From Azospirillum sp. (GTDB lineage: Bacteria > Pseudomonadota > Alphaproteobacteria > Azospirillales > Azospirillaceae), in NCBI GenBank assembly GCA_016124535.1, contig WGNK01000061.1:17785-81784 (forward strand): a stretch of DNA of 64,000 nucleotides. Reading direction: 5' to 3'. Positions 27,508 through 37,200 of this stretch are shown piece by piece. Each line of letters opens with the position of its first letter. Positions within the stretch are counted from its first letter, which is position 1. The translations under genes were made by a program, and so were the position numbers. The notes below the pieces were generated by a model. It did no database searches and was not told where the DNA came from. It saw only the letters and a program-made list of their open reading frames with translations.

Positions 27508-28506
27508 ATGAGAGACCGCCTTATGCCGCCGCGACGGGTCGTGATCACCGGTGGCGCTGGCTTCATTGGTTCCCATCTCGCCGAGGCGCTGCTGACAGGT
27601 GGCTGCGGGGTTCATGTCCTGGACGATCTCTCCGCCGGCCGGCGGGATAATCTTCCGGCGGCCTCTCCCGGTCTGACCTTCGACCAGGTCGATGTGACCG
27701 ATCCGATCGTGGGGCGGCGGCGGCTGTCCGAGGCGGTGGCCGAGGCCGATCTGGTTTTTCATCTGGCGAGCCCGATCGGGGTGCAGCGGGCGCTGGCCCA
27801 TCGTTACGATGTCTGCACCAGTATCCTGGCCGCCGGCCTGGCCGTCGCCGATGCCTGCCGAACCCATCGCAAACCGGTTCTGGTGTCGTCGAGCTCGGAG
27901 ATCTACGGCACCGGCAGCCCGGAGCCATTGCGGGAAACCGATTCGGCCAACCTGCCGACCGACCCGCGCTGGGGCTACGGCGCCGCCAAATTTGCCCTGG
28001 AGCACCTGTTTCTCGGACTGACCCAGGAAACCCGGGTGCCGGCCTGGATCGTCCGCTTCTTCAACATCGCCGGCGCCCGCCAGCGGTTCAATACCGGGCT
28101 GTGCATCGCTTCCTTCGTCCGTTGCGCCATGGAAGGGCGTCCCCTGACGATTTATGGTGACGGCGAGGGTGCGCGGGCCTTCCTCCATGTCGCCGACGCG
28201 GTCGCAGCGCTGCTCACCATCATAGACGCGCCGGAACTGGTAGCGCGGCCGGTCAATGTCGGCGGCACCACGACCTATTCGATCCGCCGGGTTGCCGACG
28301 AGGTCGTGCGCATCGTCAATCCGGCCACCTCGATCCGTCATCTGGATCCCCGCAGCGTGTTCGGTCCGGGGTACACCGATGCGCCGATCCGGATCCCCAA
28401 CCTGGGGTTGATCCTGCACGCCACGGATTGGCGGCCCGGCCGGAGCCTGGCCGACATGGTGACCGACTGCTGGCAGTCTTACCTCGCGGTTGAGGCGCCA
28501 GCGTGA
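27508..28506 (+). CDS. NAD-dependent sugar epimerase/dehydratase (extended SDR)
   Basis: The 332-residue enzyme carries the extended-SDR NAD motif VVITGGAGFIGSHLAEAL, LVSSSSEIYGTG with the catalytic serine, and YGAAK with the Tyr-x3-Lys pair. RAFLHVADAVAAL later is typical of UDP-glucose epimerases and UDP-glucuronate decarboxylases. It would make a nucleotide sugar for the neighbouring glycan pathway; the exact sugar cannot be told. ATG 27508 follows gagg at suitable spacing. Its stop overlaps the next start as TGATG. Confidence 0.88.
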   Translation: MRDRLMPPRRVVITGGAGFIGSHLAEALLTGGCGVHVLDDLSAGRRDNLPAASPGLTFDQVDVTDPIVGRRRLSEAVAEADLVFHLASPIGVQRALAHRYDVCTSILAAGLAVADACRTHRKPVLVSSSSEIYGTGSPEPLRETDSANLPTDPRWGYGAAKFALEHLFLGLTQETRVPAWIVRFFNIAGARQRFNTGLCIASFVRCAMEGRPLTIYGDGEGARAFLHVADAVAALLTIIDAPELVARPVNVGGTTTYSIRRVADEVVRIVNPATSIRHLDPRSVFGPGYTDAPIRIPNLGLILHATDWRPGRSLADMVTDCWQSYLAVEAPA

Positions 28507-29297
28507 TGCCATGGACTGCTGCCCTTGGCGGCATCGTCACCGCGCTGGTTCTGATCCCGCTGCTCAATCGGTTTGCGCGAAAAATCGGCGCGGTTTCGAA
28601 AGTGGCGCCCGACCGTTGGCACCGCAGCGGCGATCGGCCGCGCCTGGCCGGACCGGCGTTGTTTGCCGCCCTGCTGCCGTGGTTGCCGACCACCGATCTG
28701 ATCATCGCCGGCGGCTTCTGCGCGATCGGCTGCGCCGACGATATTCGGCGGTTGTCGCCTGGCCTCAAGGCGCTGCTGATGGCGGTCCCGGCGGCGGTCG
28801 CGGTCGCGGCCACCGGGGTGTGGTGGCTGGGTCCGGCACTTTGGCTGTGTGCCAATGCGATGAATCTGCTCGATCACGCCGACGGAGTCGCTGCCGCCAG
28901 CGCGCTTGCGACCCTGACCGCGGCGGGATCGCCCGCCGGATGGGCAGGGGCTGGCGGCTGTGCCGGGTTTCTCGTCTTCAATTTCCCGCCGGCACGCTGC
29001 TTTCTCGGCGACGGCGGCAGCCTGCTGCTGGGGGCGATCACGGTGCTGCAATGGCGGCACGCCGGCCCGCTGAGCACGCTTGCCTGGTGCGCCATCCCGC
29101 TGGCCGACGCGGTCACGGTCTCGATCCGCCGACTCCTCAGGCACCAGCGGCCGTGGGTCGGCGATACCGACCACAGCAGTCATCACCTCCTGCGCCGGGG
29201 CGTGCCGGCCGCGGCCCTGCCGCCCGCCTTTGTCCTGGCGACTCTGGCGGCCGGCCTGCTCGGCCAGGCGGTGCTGCGGCGGCTCGGCTGGTCCTGA
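28506..29297 (+). CDS. polyprenyl-phosphate sugar-1-phosphate transferase (WecA/MraY family)
   Basis: The 263-residue membrane protein has the family motifs in order: GCADDIRRLSPGLKAL with the Asp pair, CANAMNLLDHADGVAAA, FLGDGGSLLLG and the cytoplasmic histidine motif DHSSHHLLRRG. Such enzymes load a sugar-1-phosphate onto undecaprenyl phosphate and so start glycan synthesis. It is short for the family (usually 320-360 residues), with fewer N-terminal helices. It ends the polysaccharide cluster and probably primes the glycan exported by the Wzm/Wzt pair. Confidence 0.85.
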   Translation: MPWTAALGGIVTALVLIPLLNRFARKIGAVSKVAPDRWHRSGDRPRLAGPALFAALLPWLPTTDLIIAGGFCAIGCADDIRRLSPGLKALLMAVPAAVAVAATGVWWLGPALWLCANAMNLLDHADGVAAASALATLTAAGSPAGWAGAGGCAGFLVFNFPPARCFLGDGGSLLLGAITVLQWRHAGPLSTLAWCAIPLADAVTVSIRRLLRHQRPWVGDTDHSSHHLLRRGVPAAALPPAFVLATLAAGLLGQAVLRRLGWS

Positions 29298-29407
29298 GCC
29301 AGCCGGCCAGAGCGGCCCCGACGCCAATCATGGTTTCCTGCGACCGGTCCATTGATCTATGGTCACCGCAAGGCACGACTTCGCTGCCGCAAGAGTGAGG
29401 GGCGACC

Positions 29408-30346
29408 ATGCGGTACCTGATCGGTCTGGTGTTCCTGTGCTTCGCCGCGTCCGCGCGTGCCGAGCCTCCCCTGGTCATCCTGGGCGGCGACCCTGGTGGC
29501 GTCTATGCCCCGCTGGCACGGGCGCTGGCGTCGGGCATAGGGGAGTCGGTGCCGGGCCGCAATGTCGAGGTCAAAGACACCGCCGGCAGCCCGGAAAACA
29601 TCCTGCTGCTGCAGGCGGGCCAGGGCGACCTCGCCTTTGCCCAGGGCGATCTGGTGAGTGAAGCCTGGAAGGGCAATCGGGATCTGGGCTTTCCCGGCAA
29701 GATGGATCATCTGCGGGCGATCGCCGGACTCTATCCCGATTACCTGCAGATCGTCGTGGCACCGGGCGCCGGCATTGCCGGGCCGGCCGGGCTCAAGGGC
29801 AAGCGGGTTGGCGTCGGCGCGGTCCGTTCGGGCACCGAGCTGACCACCCGCGCGGTGCTGAAAGCCGCCGGACTGACCTACCGGGATTTCTCCGAAACCA
29901 AGCTGGTCGCCTTCGACGAGTCGATGGCGATGCTGCTGGCCGGTACGATCGACGGCTTTTTCGTCATGGCCGGCCTGGATACCCCGGCCCTGGCCAGCGC
30001 CGCCGCGGCGGCGAAGGTCGCTTTCGTGCCGGTGCCGCCGTCGTTGGTCGAGGCGCTGGGCGACCCGGTCTATGTCCCGACCTCGATTCCGGCCAACTTC
30101 TACGGTGGCGGCCAGCCCGAGGTCCCGACCGTGTCGATCCGCAACCAGCTGATCACCCGCGCCGAGGTCTCCGAAGACCTGGCCTATCGCTTGACCGAAG
30201 CGTTATTCGCCAGCCACGATGCCCTGGCGGCGGCGCATCCCAACGGCAAATGGATCACCCTCGACGCCCGCGCGACGCTGAGCCCGGTGCCGCTCCACCC
30301 CGGTGCCGCCCGGTTCTATCGGGAACACAAGCTGCTGGGCGACTGA
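29408..30346 (+). CDS. TAXI-family solute-binding protein
   Basis: The 312-residue protein has a short signal peptide (MRYLIGLVFLCFAASARA) and the TAXI-TRAP periplasmic binding fold: LVILGGDPGGVYAPLARALA, LLLQAGQGDLAFAQGDL, GLKGKRVGVGAVRSGTEL and MLLAGTIDGFFVMAG. These proteins normally feed a DctQM-type TRAP transporter, but no such permease is adjacent, so it is an orphan binding protein here. The substrate is unknown. Confidence 0.85.
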   Translation: MRYLIGLVFLCFAASARAEPPLVILGGDPGGVYAPLARALASGIGESVPGRNVEVKDTAGSPENILLLQAGQGDLAFAQGDLVSEAWKGNRDLGFPGKMDHLRAIAGLYPDYLQIVVAPGAGIAGPAGLKGKRVGVGAVRSGTELTTRAVLKAAGLTYRDFSETKLVAFDESMAMLLAGTIDGFFVMAGLDTPALASAAAAAKVAFVPVPPSLVEALGDPVYVPTSIPANFYGGGQPEVPTVSIRNQLITRAEVSEDLAYRLTEALFASHDALAAAHPNGKWITLDARATLSPVPLHPGAARFYREHKLLGD

Positions 30347-30400
30347 ATCGCCTGGGATCGCTACACGGCGGAACCAGCCGCCCCTTGACCGCCGCGCCGA

Positions 30401-32302
30401 TCAGGCATTGCCGAGAAAGCGCTGGAGCGCGGTCAGACGTTCGGTTGCGACCGCGCGTTTGGCCAGCCCGGTGGCAAAGGCATCCGGACCGCCCGCAGCG
30501 GTCACGCAGGCAATGGCGCGGCGGCGGGCACCGTTGAGCGCGTCACCGCGGGTGAAGCTGCGCGCACCGACCAGATCGGCGATCGCCAGCGCCTGGTCGA
30601 TCGGGTGCGGTTTTTGCCGCGCCAGCATCTTGAACAGATGGATCTTCTCGATGATGTCGACGCAGACCTGGTCCATCGCTTTGGCCAGGCGGTCGCGCAG
30701 ATCGGGCGGCAGGTCGCTGCCCGAAACCTCGTCCTGCCAGCCGGCGACCAGGCGCAACTGCGCGATCGCCTGGGGAACGCCGACCTCGCAGAGCCGGGCC
30801 ACCGCCGACTTGCTGCCCACCTGCATCAGCAGGTGGCGGCCAACCCGGCGGCGGTTGAGGTCTCCAACCAGATGGTGCCCCAATTCCAGCAGGATCGCGA
30901 CGTTGGCGGCGATGCTTTGACTGTTGCCCAGACTGGCGCCAAGGCGTTCCGGCCGCAGCAAGGCCTCGGAACGGTTTTCCAGGGCGATCGCAATCCGGGT
31001 GACGGCGCCACCGCGCGAGCGAGCGGTCTGGCCACCGCCCGCTCCCTCCGCGGCGGCGGGCCGCCGCTCGACGAAGCTGCTGACCCGACCGTGAATATCG
31101 CCGATCGCGCGCGCCTCCTGAACAACGTCGAGCGTTTCCAGACTGCCGGTCAGCAACCGCGGGCTATCGAGCTCCTGGGCGATGCGCAGCAACAGGGTCT
31201 CGCCGCATTCGGGCAGCCGGCCGTTCTCCAATAGATAAAGCAGGCGTCGGGCTCCCGGGGCATCGATCCCGCCGCTGGGCATCGGCTTTCCGGACTCGAT
31301 CAGGTCGAGAACGTCGCCGATCGTCGCGATCGGCGGCCGCCGGGCGCTGTCCTCCGCGGAGGCAGCCTCCGGCTGGGCGCCGCCGCCTCGGCTGGCCCGG
31401 AGCAAGCCGGAGAGTCCGGCATTGGTCGCGAGAATTTCGGCGCCGATGCCATCGACGACGACGAGTTCCTCGGGCCGGGGATCGGACGGCAGCAAGGCGA
31501 CCAAAGCGTCGATCTTCTCAAGCCAAGTCTTTGCCGTGCTGAGATATTCGGTAACGATCGAATAGAGGGTCCGCTGCGCCGCCGGTGTCTGTCCGGTCCC
31601 GGCGATCAGCGCGCGCAGGTCGAGCGTCGTCGGTGCCGGAAGCGCGGTGCGCTCCTGATTGAGCCGGCGCTCGGCGGCCGCGATCACATCGTAGATTTGC
31701 TTGACCAGGCCGGATGCCCCGCCAGCTCCCTGGCGGGACAGGCCGATCGCAACCTTTTGCACCGCGCCCTGCATCGTGGTGCCGGCTTCCTGAAGCCGGC
31801 GCACGTGCTCCCAGCCGTGCAACAGCTCGGTCGGCGTGATCACCCAGTTTTCGAGCTGCTTGCCGAGCGTCGCGGCAATCGTCCGGCGCGCATCGGCGGT
31901 GTAGAGATCGTTGGCATTGCGGCACGCCTGGCTTTGCGGCGCCGTCGTGCCCTCGCCGGGCGACGCGGCTTTCGAAGCCGCACCGGCGCCTGACCTGTCC
32001 TCGGTCGGTGCCCTGGCGACGGTCTTGCCGACAATCTGAACGTCGGTCTCCTCGTAGAGGCCGGTTTCGGGGTCGAACACGCTGTAGACCACCTTGACCG
32101 AAGCGAAGCCCTCGGACTTACCCAGATCAGCGGCGTGGTCGAGCGCCTCCTTCTTCTCGGTCACGACGCTGTCGAGCGTCCAACCACTGCGCTTTCGCAC
32201 CAGTACTTCGTAGTGACGATCGGATTTCATGCTGCGCGTTTGTAGCGGACTGACGATCTGCCCACTATGAGCGCGCCGTGCCGCCAGATCAATCATCGCC
32301 AT
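30401..32302 (-). CDS. large conserved alphaproteobacterial protein of unknown function
   Basis: From ATG 32302 (ggaaggg eight bases upstream) the product is about 633 residues; ATG 32230 (MKSDRHYEVLVRK) is an alternative start. The N-terminal part (YEVLVRKRSGWTLDSVVTEK, then ASVKVVYSVFDPETGLYEET) looks like a small alpha/beta domain. The rest is mostly helical, with Ala/Leu-rich stretches. There is no signal peptide, membrane helix or known catalytic motif that I can see. It is soluble and convergent with the TAXI gene. I do not recognise a function. Confidence 0.65.
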   Translation of the reverse strand: MAMIDLAARRAHSGQIVSPLQTRSMKSDRHYEVLVRKRSGWTLDSVVTEKKEALDHAADLGKSEGFASVKVVYSVFDPETGLYEETDVQIVGKTVARAPTEDRSGAGAASKAASPGEGTTAPQSQACRNANDLYTADARRTIAATLGKQLENWVITPTELLHGWEHVRRLQEAGTTMQGAVQKVAIGLSRQGAGGASGLVKQIYDVIAAAERRLNQERTALPAPTTLDLRALIAGTGQTPAAQRTLYSIVTEYLSTAKTWLEKIDALVALLPSDPRPEELVVVDGIGAEILATNAGLSGLLRASRGGGAQPEAASAEDSARRPPIATIGDVLDLIESGKPMPSGGIDAPGARRLLYLLENGRLPECGETLLLRIAQELDSPRLLTGSLETLDVVQEARAIGDIHGRVSSFVERRPAAAEGAGGGQTARSRGGAVTRIAIALENRSEALLRPERLGASLGNSQSIAANVAILLELGHHLVGDLNRRRVGRHLLMQVGSKSAVARLCEVGVPQAIAQLRLVAGWQDEVSGSDLPPDLRDRLAKAMDQVCVDIIEKIHLFKMLARQKPHPIDQALAIADLVGARSFTRGDALNGARRRAIACVTAAGGPDAFATGLAKRAVATERLTALQRFLGNA

Positions 32303-32566
32303 GGCTCGGACCCTTCCCTGGTCGAGACGGGCCGCCGGGTTGCGCGGCGACAGTCCGCGTCGATTAGCCCAGTTGACGTCACTGACAAGGACGCTAGCCT
32401 GTTTCAATCGCTCTTGCTGTGCGCTTCATCACAGCCCGGGCGTCGAGTCACCGGGCGGTAACAGACCGCCGGGACAACTGATTGACGGGACAATTGATTG
32501 ACCCGGCGACGGCGGGGCAGTATCCAGCATCTCAAGGGACCCCTGCCGCGAGGATCGAATCAGCCC

Positions 32567-32830
32567 ATGAAATGGATTACCTCCGCTACCCGCATGCCGC
32601 CCGCCCGTCTGCGTAAGTTGCTGTGGATCGGCGCGGGCGTCGCCTTGATCGTGTCGGGCATCCTGATCGCGCTGACGCCGATCCTGATGGGATTGACCTG
32701 CATCATCATCGGCCTCTATATCCTGCTGCGGACCTCAGCCGATGCGAGGCGCCTGTTCGTCAGGATCAAGCGGCGATTTCCCGCCACCTTCCGGCCGTTC
32801 GACAACTGGCGCCACCGTCACCGCGATTAG
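32567..32830 (+). CDS. small two-helix membrane protein
   Basis: From the ATG at 32567 the product is 87 residues, with two adjacent membrane helices (LLWIGAGVALIVSGILIALT and GLTCIIIGLYILL) flanked by basic residues and a basic C-terminus. Orientation with both ends in the cytoplasm is likely. No family is recognised with confidence. It lies 37 bases before the aminotransferase, possibly in the same transcript. Confidence 0.55.
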   Translation: MKWITSATRMPPARLRKLLWIGAGVALIVSGILIALTPILMGLTCIIIGLYILLRTSADARRLFVRIKRRFPATFRPFDNWRHRHRD

Positions 32831-32867
32831 CCAGCGCCGACGTCATCGACAACGGGGATCGTGAACC

Positions 32868-34025
32868 GTGAAGACCGGCAACGCCATTCTGTCGGGCTAT
32901 GGCACCACGGTGTTCGAGGTGTTCTCGCGCCTGGCGGTCGAGTACGGCGCGATCAATCTGGGGCAAGGCTTTCCCGACGACCGTGGCCCGGCCGACGTGC
33001 TCGACGCCGCGGCCAGGGCCTTGCTGGAGGACTCCAACCAATATCCGCCGATGATGGGGCTGGCCGCGCTGCGCCAGGCCCTGGCCGATCATGCCCACCG
33101 CTTCTATGGCCTGGAGGTCGATTGGCAGCGTGAGGTGATGGTGACCTCGGGCGCCACCGAGGCGCTGACCGCCTGCCTGCTCGGGCTGATCGAGGCGGGC
33201 GACGAGGTCGTGCTGTTCGAACCGCTTTACGACAGCTATCTGCCGATCATCCGCTTGGCCGGCGGGGTGCCGCGCCTGGTGTCGCTGCGGCCGCCGGACT
33301 GGAGTTTCAGCCGCGCCGATCTGGCGGCGGCGTTTTCGTCCCGGACCAAGCTGGTCGTGCTCAACGACCCGCTCAATCCTGCGGCCAAGGTGTTCAGCGC
33401 CGAGGAACTCGCCCTGATCGCCGAATTCGTCGACGGCGCCGACGCCTATGCGGTGTGCGACGAGGTCTACGAGCATCTGGTCTTCGATGGCCGGCGCCAC
33501 ATCCCGCTGATCACCCTGCCCGGCATGCGCGAGCGCTGCCTCAAGATCGGTTCCGCCGGCAAGACCTTTTCCCTGACCGGCTGGAAGGTCGGCTACGTCA
33601 CCGCCGCCCCGGCCCTGCTCCAGCCGGTGGCCAAGGCCCACCAATACCTGACCTTCACCACGCCGCCCAACCTCCAGACTGCGGTCGCCTACGGGCTCGG
33701 CAAGGACGATGGCTATTTCACCGGCTTGGCCGCCGACCTGGAGGCCAAGCGGGATCGCCTGGCCCGCGGCATCGCCGCCGCCGGCCTGACCGTGCTGCCA
33801 TCGGCCGGCAGCTATTTCGTGATCGCCGATTTTCGCCCGACCGGCTTCGTCGGCAACGACGAAGCGTTCTGCCGGCACCTGACCACCGAGATCGGCGTCG
33901 CGGCAATTCCGGTCAGCGCGTTCTACGCCGGCCCGCCGCTCGACCACTGCATCCGCTTCTGCTTCTGCAAATCGGACGCCCTGCTCGATGCCGCCGCCGA
34001 CCGCCTCGCCGGCGCTTTCCGATGA
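32868..34025 (+). CDS. class I/II pyridoxal-phosphate aminotransferase
   Basis: The 385-residue enzyme starts at GTG 32868. It has the fold type I motifs: INLGQGFPDD, VTSGATEALTACLLGLIE, VVLNDPLNPAAKVF (equivalent of the conserved NPHNP, with Leu in place of His), YAVCDEVYEHLVF and the cofactor lysine in SAGKTFSLTGWKVGY. The N-terminal LGQGFPD and the SAGKTFS loop place it near kynurenine/methionine aminotransferases (YbdL/KAT type). The natural substrate is not resolved by sequence. No pathway partners flank it. Confidence 0.85.
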   Translation: MKTGNAILSGYGTTVFEVFSRLAVEYGAINLGQGFPDDRGPADVLDAAARALLEDSNQYPPMMGLAALRQALADHAHRFYGLEVDWQREVMVTSGATEALTACLLGLIEAGDEVVLFEPLYDSYLPIIRLAGGVPRLVSLRPPDWSFSRADLAAAFSSRTKLVVLNDPLNPAAKVFSAEELALIAEFVDGADAYAVCDEVYEHLVFDGRRHIPLITLPGMRERCLKIGSAGKTFSLTGWKVGYVTAAPALLQPVAKAHQYLTFTTPPNLQTAVAYGLGKDDGYFTGLAADLEAKRDRLARGIAAAGLTVLPSAGSYFVIADFRPTGFVGNDEAFCRHLTTEIGVAAIPVSAFYAGPPLDHCIRFCFCKSDALLDAAADRLAGAFR

Positions 34026-34256
34026 CCGTTCCGCGCCGCAAAAGCGCTGACTGGCAGCCGGCCCCGTCACGGCCCGATGCCGCGGGGGCACCGGCCTCCA
34101 GGGCCATGCCCCCCGCAAGCTCGGCCTCAGGGCGCTTGGCGATGGTGTTGCCGGGGTTCGCCGGGCATACTCGCCGCCGATCGTCCCTCCCCTTGACCAT
34201 CATCCTCTCCTCGTCCCGCAAGGGATCACCGCCAGGTTTCCGGAAGCGTCGTCACC

Positions 34257-37200
34257 ATGCTGCGTCTGCTTGCGTCTGCCGTCCTTGCCACTGCCCTTGC
34301 CCTTCCCGTTGCAGCCACTGAGTCGCCGCCGCCGGCCCCGGCCGACACGCCGTCCAGGGCATTCGACGCGACCGCGGTCGAAGTGGTCGCAGAGCGGGAT
34401 CTGCCGCAGGCCTGCTTCACCTTCAGCGAGCGCCTGGATAAGGCACCGCAGGTCAACTATCGCAGCTTCGTCACGCTTGATCCGCCGCGGGACGTCACGG
34501 TATTTGCCCGCGACAAGGCGCTCTGCGTCGAGGGTCTCGGCCATGGCAGCAAGGTCGCGATCACCCTGCTGGATGGACTGCCCGGCGCCGGCGGCGTCCG
34601 CCTGACGGCAGCGCGCCGTTTCGATGTCGAGGTTCCAAACCGGGCAACCAGCCTGAGTTTCCGCGGTGCCGGCTATATCCTGTCCCAGGTCGGACCGGAG
34701 GGGCTGCCGCTGCGCACGATCAATGTCGACAGCGCCCGCCTCCAGGTGATCCGGATCGGCGACCGCAAGCTGGTCGAGAAAATCTATTTCGGCAAGCTCA
34801 GCCAGACGCTCAGCACCTGGGACATCGGCGAACTGGTCGAGAAGAACGGTCAGCCGGTGTGGAAGGGGGAAATGGCGATTTCGGGGGCCCGCAACACGCC
34901 GGCGGTCACCCCGTTCCCGATCGACCAGTTCCTCGGCCGCCTGGAGCCGGGCGTCTACCTGGCGGTCGCCGAGGCCGGCGGGACCAAGACAACCGGCTGG
35001 GATGCCAAGGCGGCCCAGTGGTTCGTGGTGTCCGACCTCGCCCTGACGACCTTCGTCAGCGAAGGCGGCCTGCTGGTGTTCGCGCGCCAACTCGACACCG
35101 CCCGGCCGGCCAAGGACGTCCAGCTACGCCTGCTCGCCCGCAACAATGCCGAGCTCGGCGCCGCAACCACCGACGCCGACGGCATCGCCCGCTTCGATTC
35201 CGGCGCGATCCGGGGCACCGAAGGCAGCACCCCCCAGGCGGTGTTTGCCTATGGCGCGACCGGTGATTTCAGCATCCTCGACCTGGCGTCCTCCGGTGTC
35301 CCGGTCGCTGCCGCCCACGGCGCGGGTTCCGACGCCAACGAACCGCTCGATGCCTTCCTCTACACCGATCGCGGCATCTACCGCCCAGGCGAGATGGTCT
35401 ATCTCTCGGCGCTGCTGCGCACCACCGGCGCCGCCGCCGCCGCCGGCCGCAAGCTCTCGATCAAGGTCTTGCGCCCCGATGGCTTCGAGGCCGACCGGCT
35501 TGAGGCAACCGATGCCGGCGACGGCGGCTACGCCGTCACCGTGGCGCTGCCACCGGCGGCATTCCCCGGCACTTGGACGGTCACCGCCCAACTCGACCCC
35601 CAGGGCCCGGTAATCGGCAAAGCCGATTTTCTGGTCGAGGACTTCGTGCCGCCGCGGCTGGAATTCTCCATCGCTGCCGACAGCCCGTCGCTGAACGGCA
35701 CCGGCGGCACCGCGCTGTCGATCGCCGCGCGCTACCTTTACGGTGCGGCGGCGGCGCGGCTTCCCGGTGAGTTGTCCATGACCCTGCGGGCGGCGGAAAC
35801 CCCGTTCCCCGAATTCGGCGGCTACCGCTTCGGCCTCGCCCAGGACAAGTTTACCCCGATCAAGGCGGAGCTGCCCGGCTTTACCACCAATGTCACCGGC
35901 AAGGCACGGGTCGACCTGGCGTTCGACAAGCGGCCGGAAACCAGCCACCCGCTCGAGGCGGTGGTGCGCGCCACCATCTTCGATGTCGGCGGCCGCCCGG
36001 TCCGGCGCGAGCTGGTGCTGCCGGTCCAGCACCAGCCGTTCGCGATCGGGGTGCGTCCGGGATTCGAGGATGGCGCGGTGCCCGAAGGGGCGACGGTCGC
36101 CTTTGACGTGGTCGCGGTCGATGGCGCCGGCCATCGGATCGAACGGCCGGAATTGTCCTACGAGCTTTACGAAGAAGAGAACGAGTTCGTTTGGTTCGAG
36201 GCCGACGGCCGGTGGGACTATAAGACGGTGGTTCACGACCACCGGGTCACCGGCGGCAAGCTCAACGTGCCGGCGATCGGTCCGGCCAAAGTCGAAGAAC
36301 AGGTCAAGGCCGGGCGTTACCGCTTCGAAGTGTTCGATTCGCAGACCGGCGTCGCCTCCAGCGTTCGCTTTGCCGCCGGCTGGTGGGTGCGGCCGATCAC
36401 CGCGGACCGGCCGGACAAGGTCGATGTCACGGTGATGCTGCCCGGCTATACCGGTGGCGATACGGCCTGGGTCTATGTCCGCCCGCCCTACCGCAGCCAG
36501 ATGCTGATCGTCCTGGCCGACCGTATGGTGCGCAAGGTGCAGACCCGCGAGGTCGGGCCGGAAGGCGCCTTCCTCGACTTCCCGGTCGATCCGTCCTGGA
36601 CCGCCGGTGTTCATGTCGTGGCCACCGCGTTCGAGCCGTCAGACCCCCGGCACGGCCGGCAGCCTCGAAGGGCGCTCGGACTGGGCTGGCTGGCGATCGA
36701 TTCCGCACCGCGGCTGCTTCAGGTCGCCTTGACGCCGCCCCAGCAGAGCCGGTCGAGCCAGACCTTGATGGTGCCGCTGACCGTGACCGGCGCCGAACCC
36801 GGCGCCCCGGTCCACGCCACCGTTACCGCGGTCGACGACGCCGTCCTGCGTCTGACCGACAGCCTGCCGGCCGACCCGGTTGGCTATTACCTCGGTCGAC
36901 GCCCCCTCGGCATCGATGTCCGCGACGTGTTCGGCCGATTGATCGAACCCGCCGCCGCCGAACGAGCCCCGGTCTCCAGCGGCGGCCCGCGCGGGCCGCT
37001 CCGCCAGGACCGCAGCCAGGCCCAGAGCCGTGCCCCGGTCGTTGCCCTGTTCTCCGGCGTGCTCACACTCGATGCCGAGGGCAAGGCATTGGTGCCGCTG
37101 GCGCTGCCCGTCTTTGCCGGCCGGCTGCGGCTGACCGCGGTCGCCTGGACCGCAAACCGGCTTGGCCGCGGCGATGCCGGTTTGGTGGTCAGCGATCCGG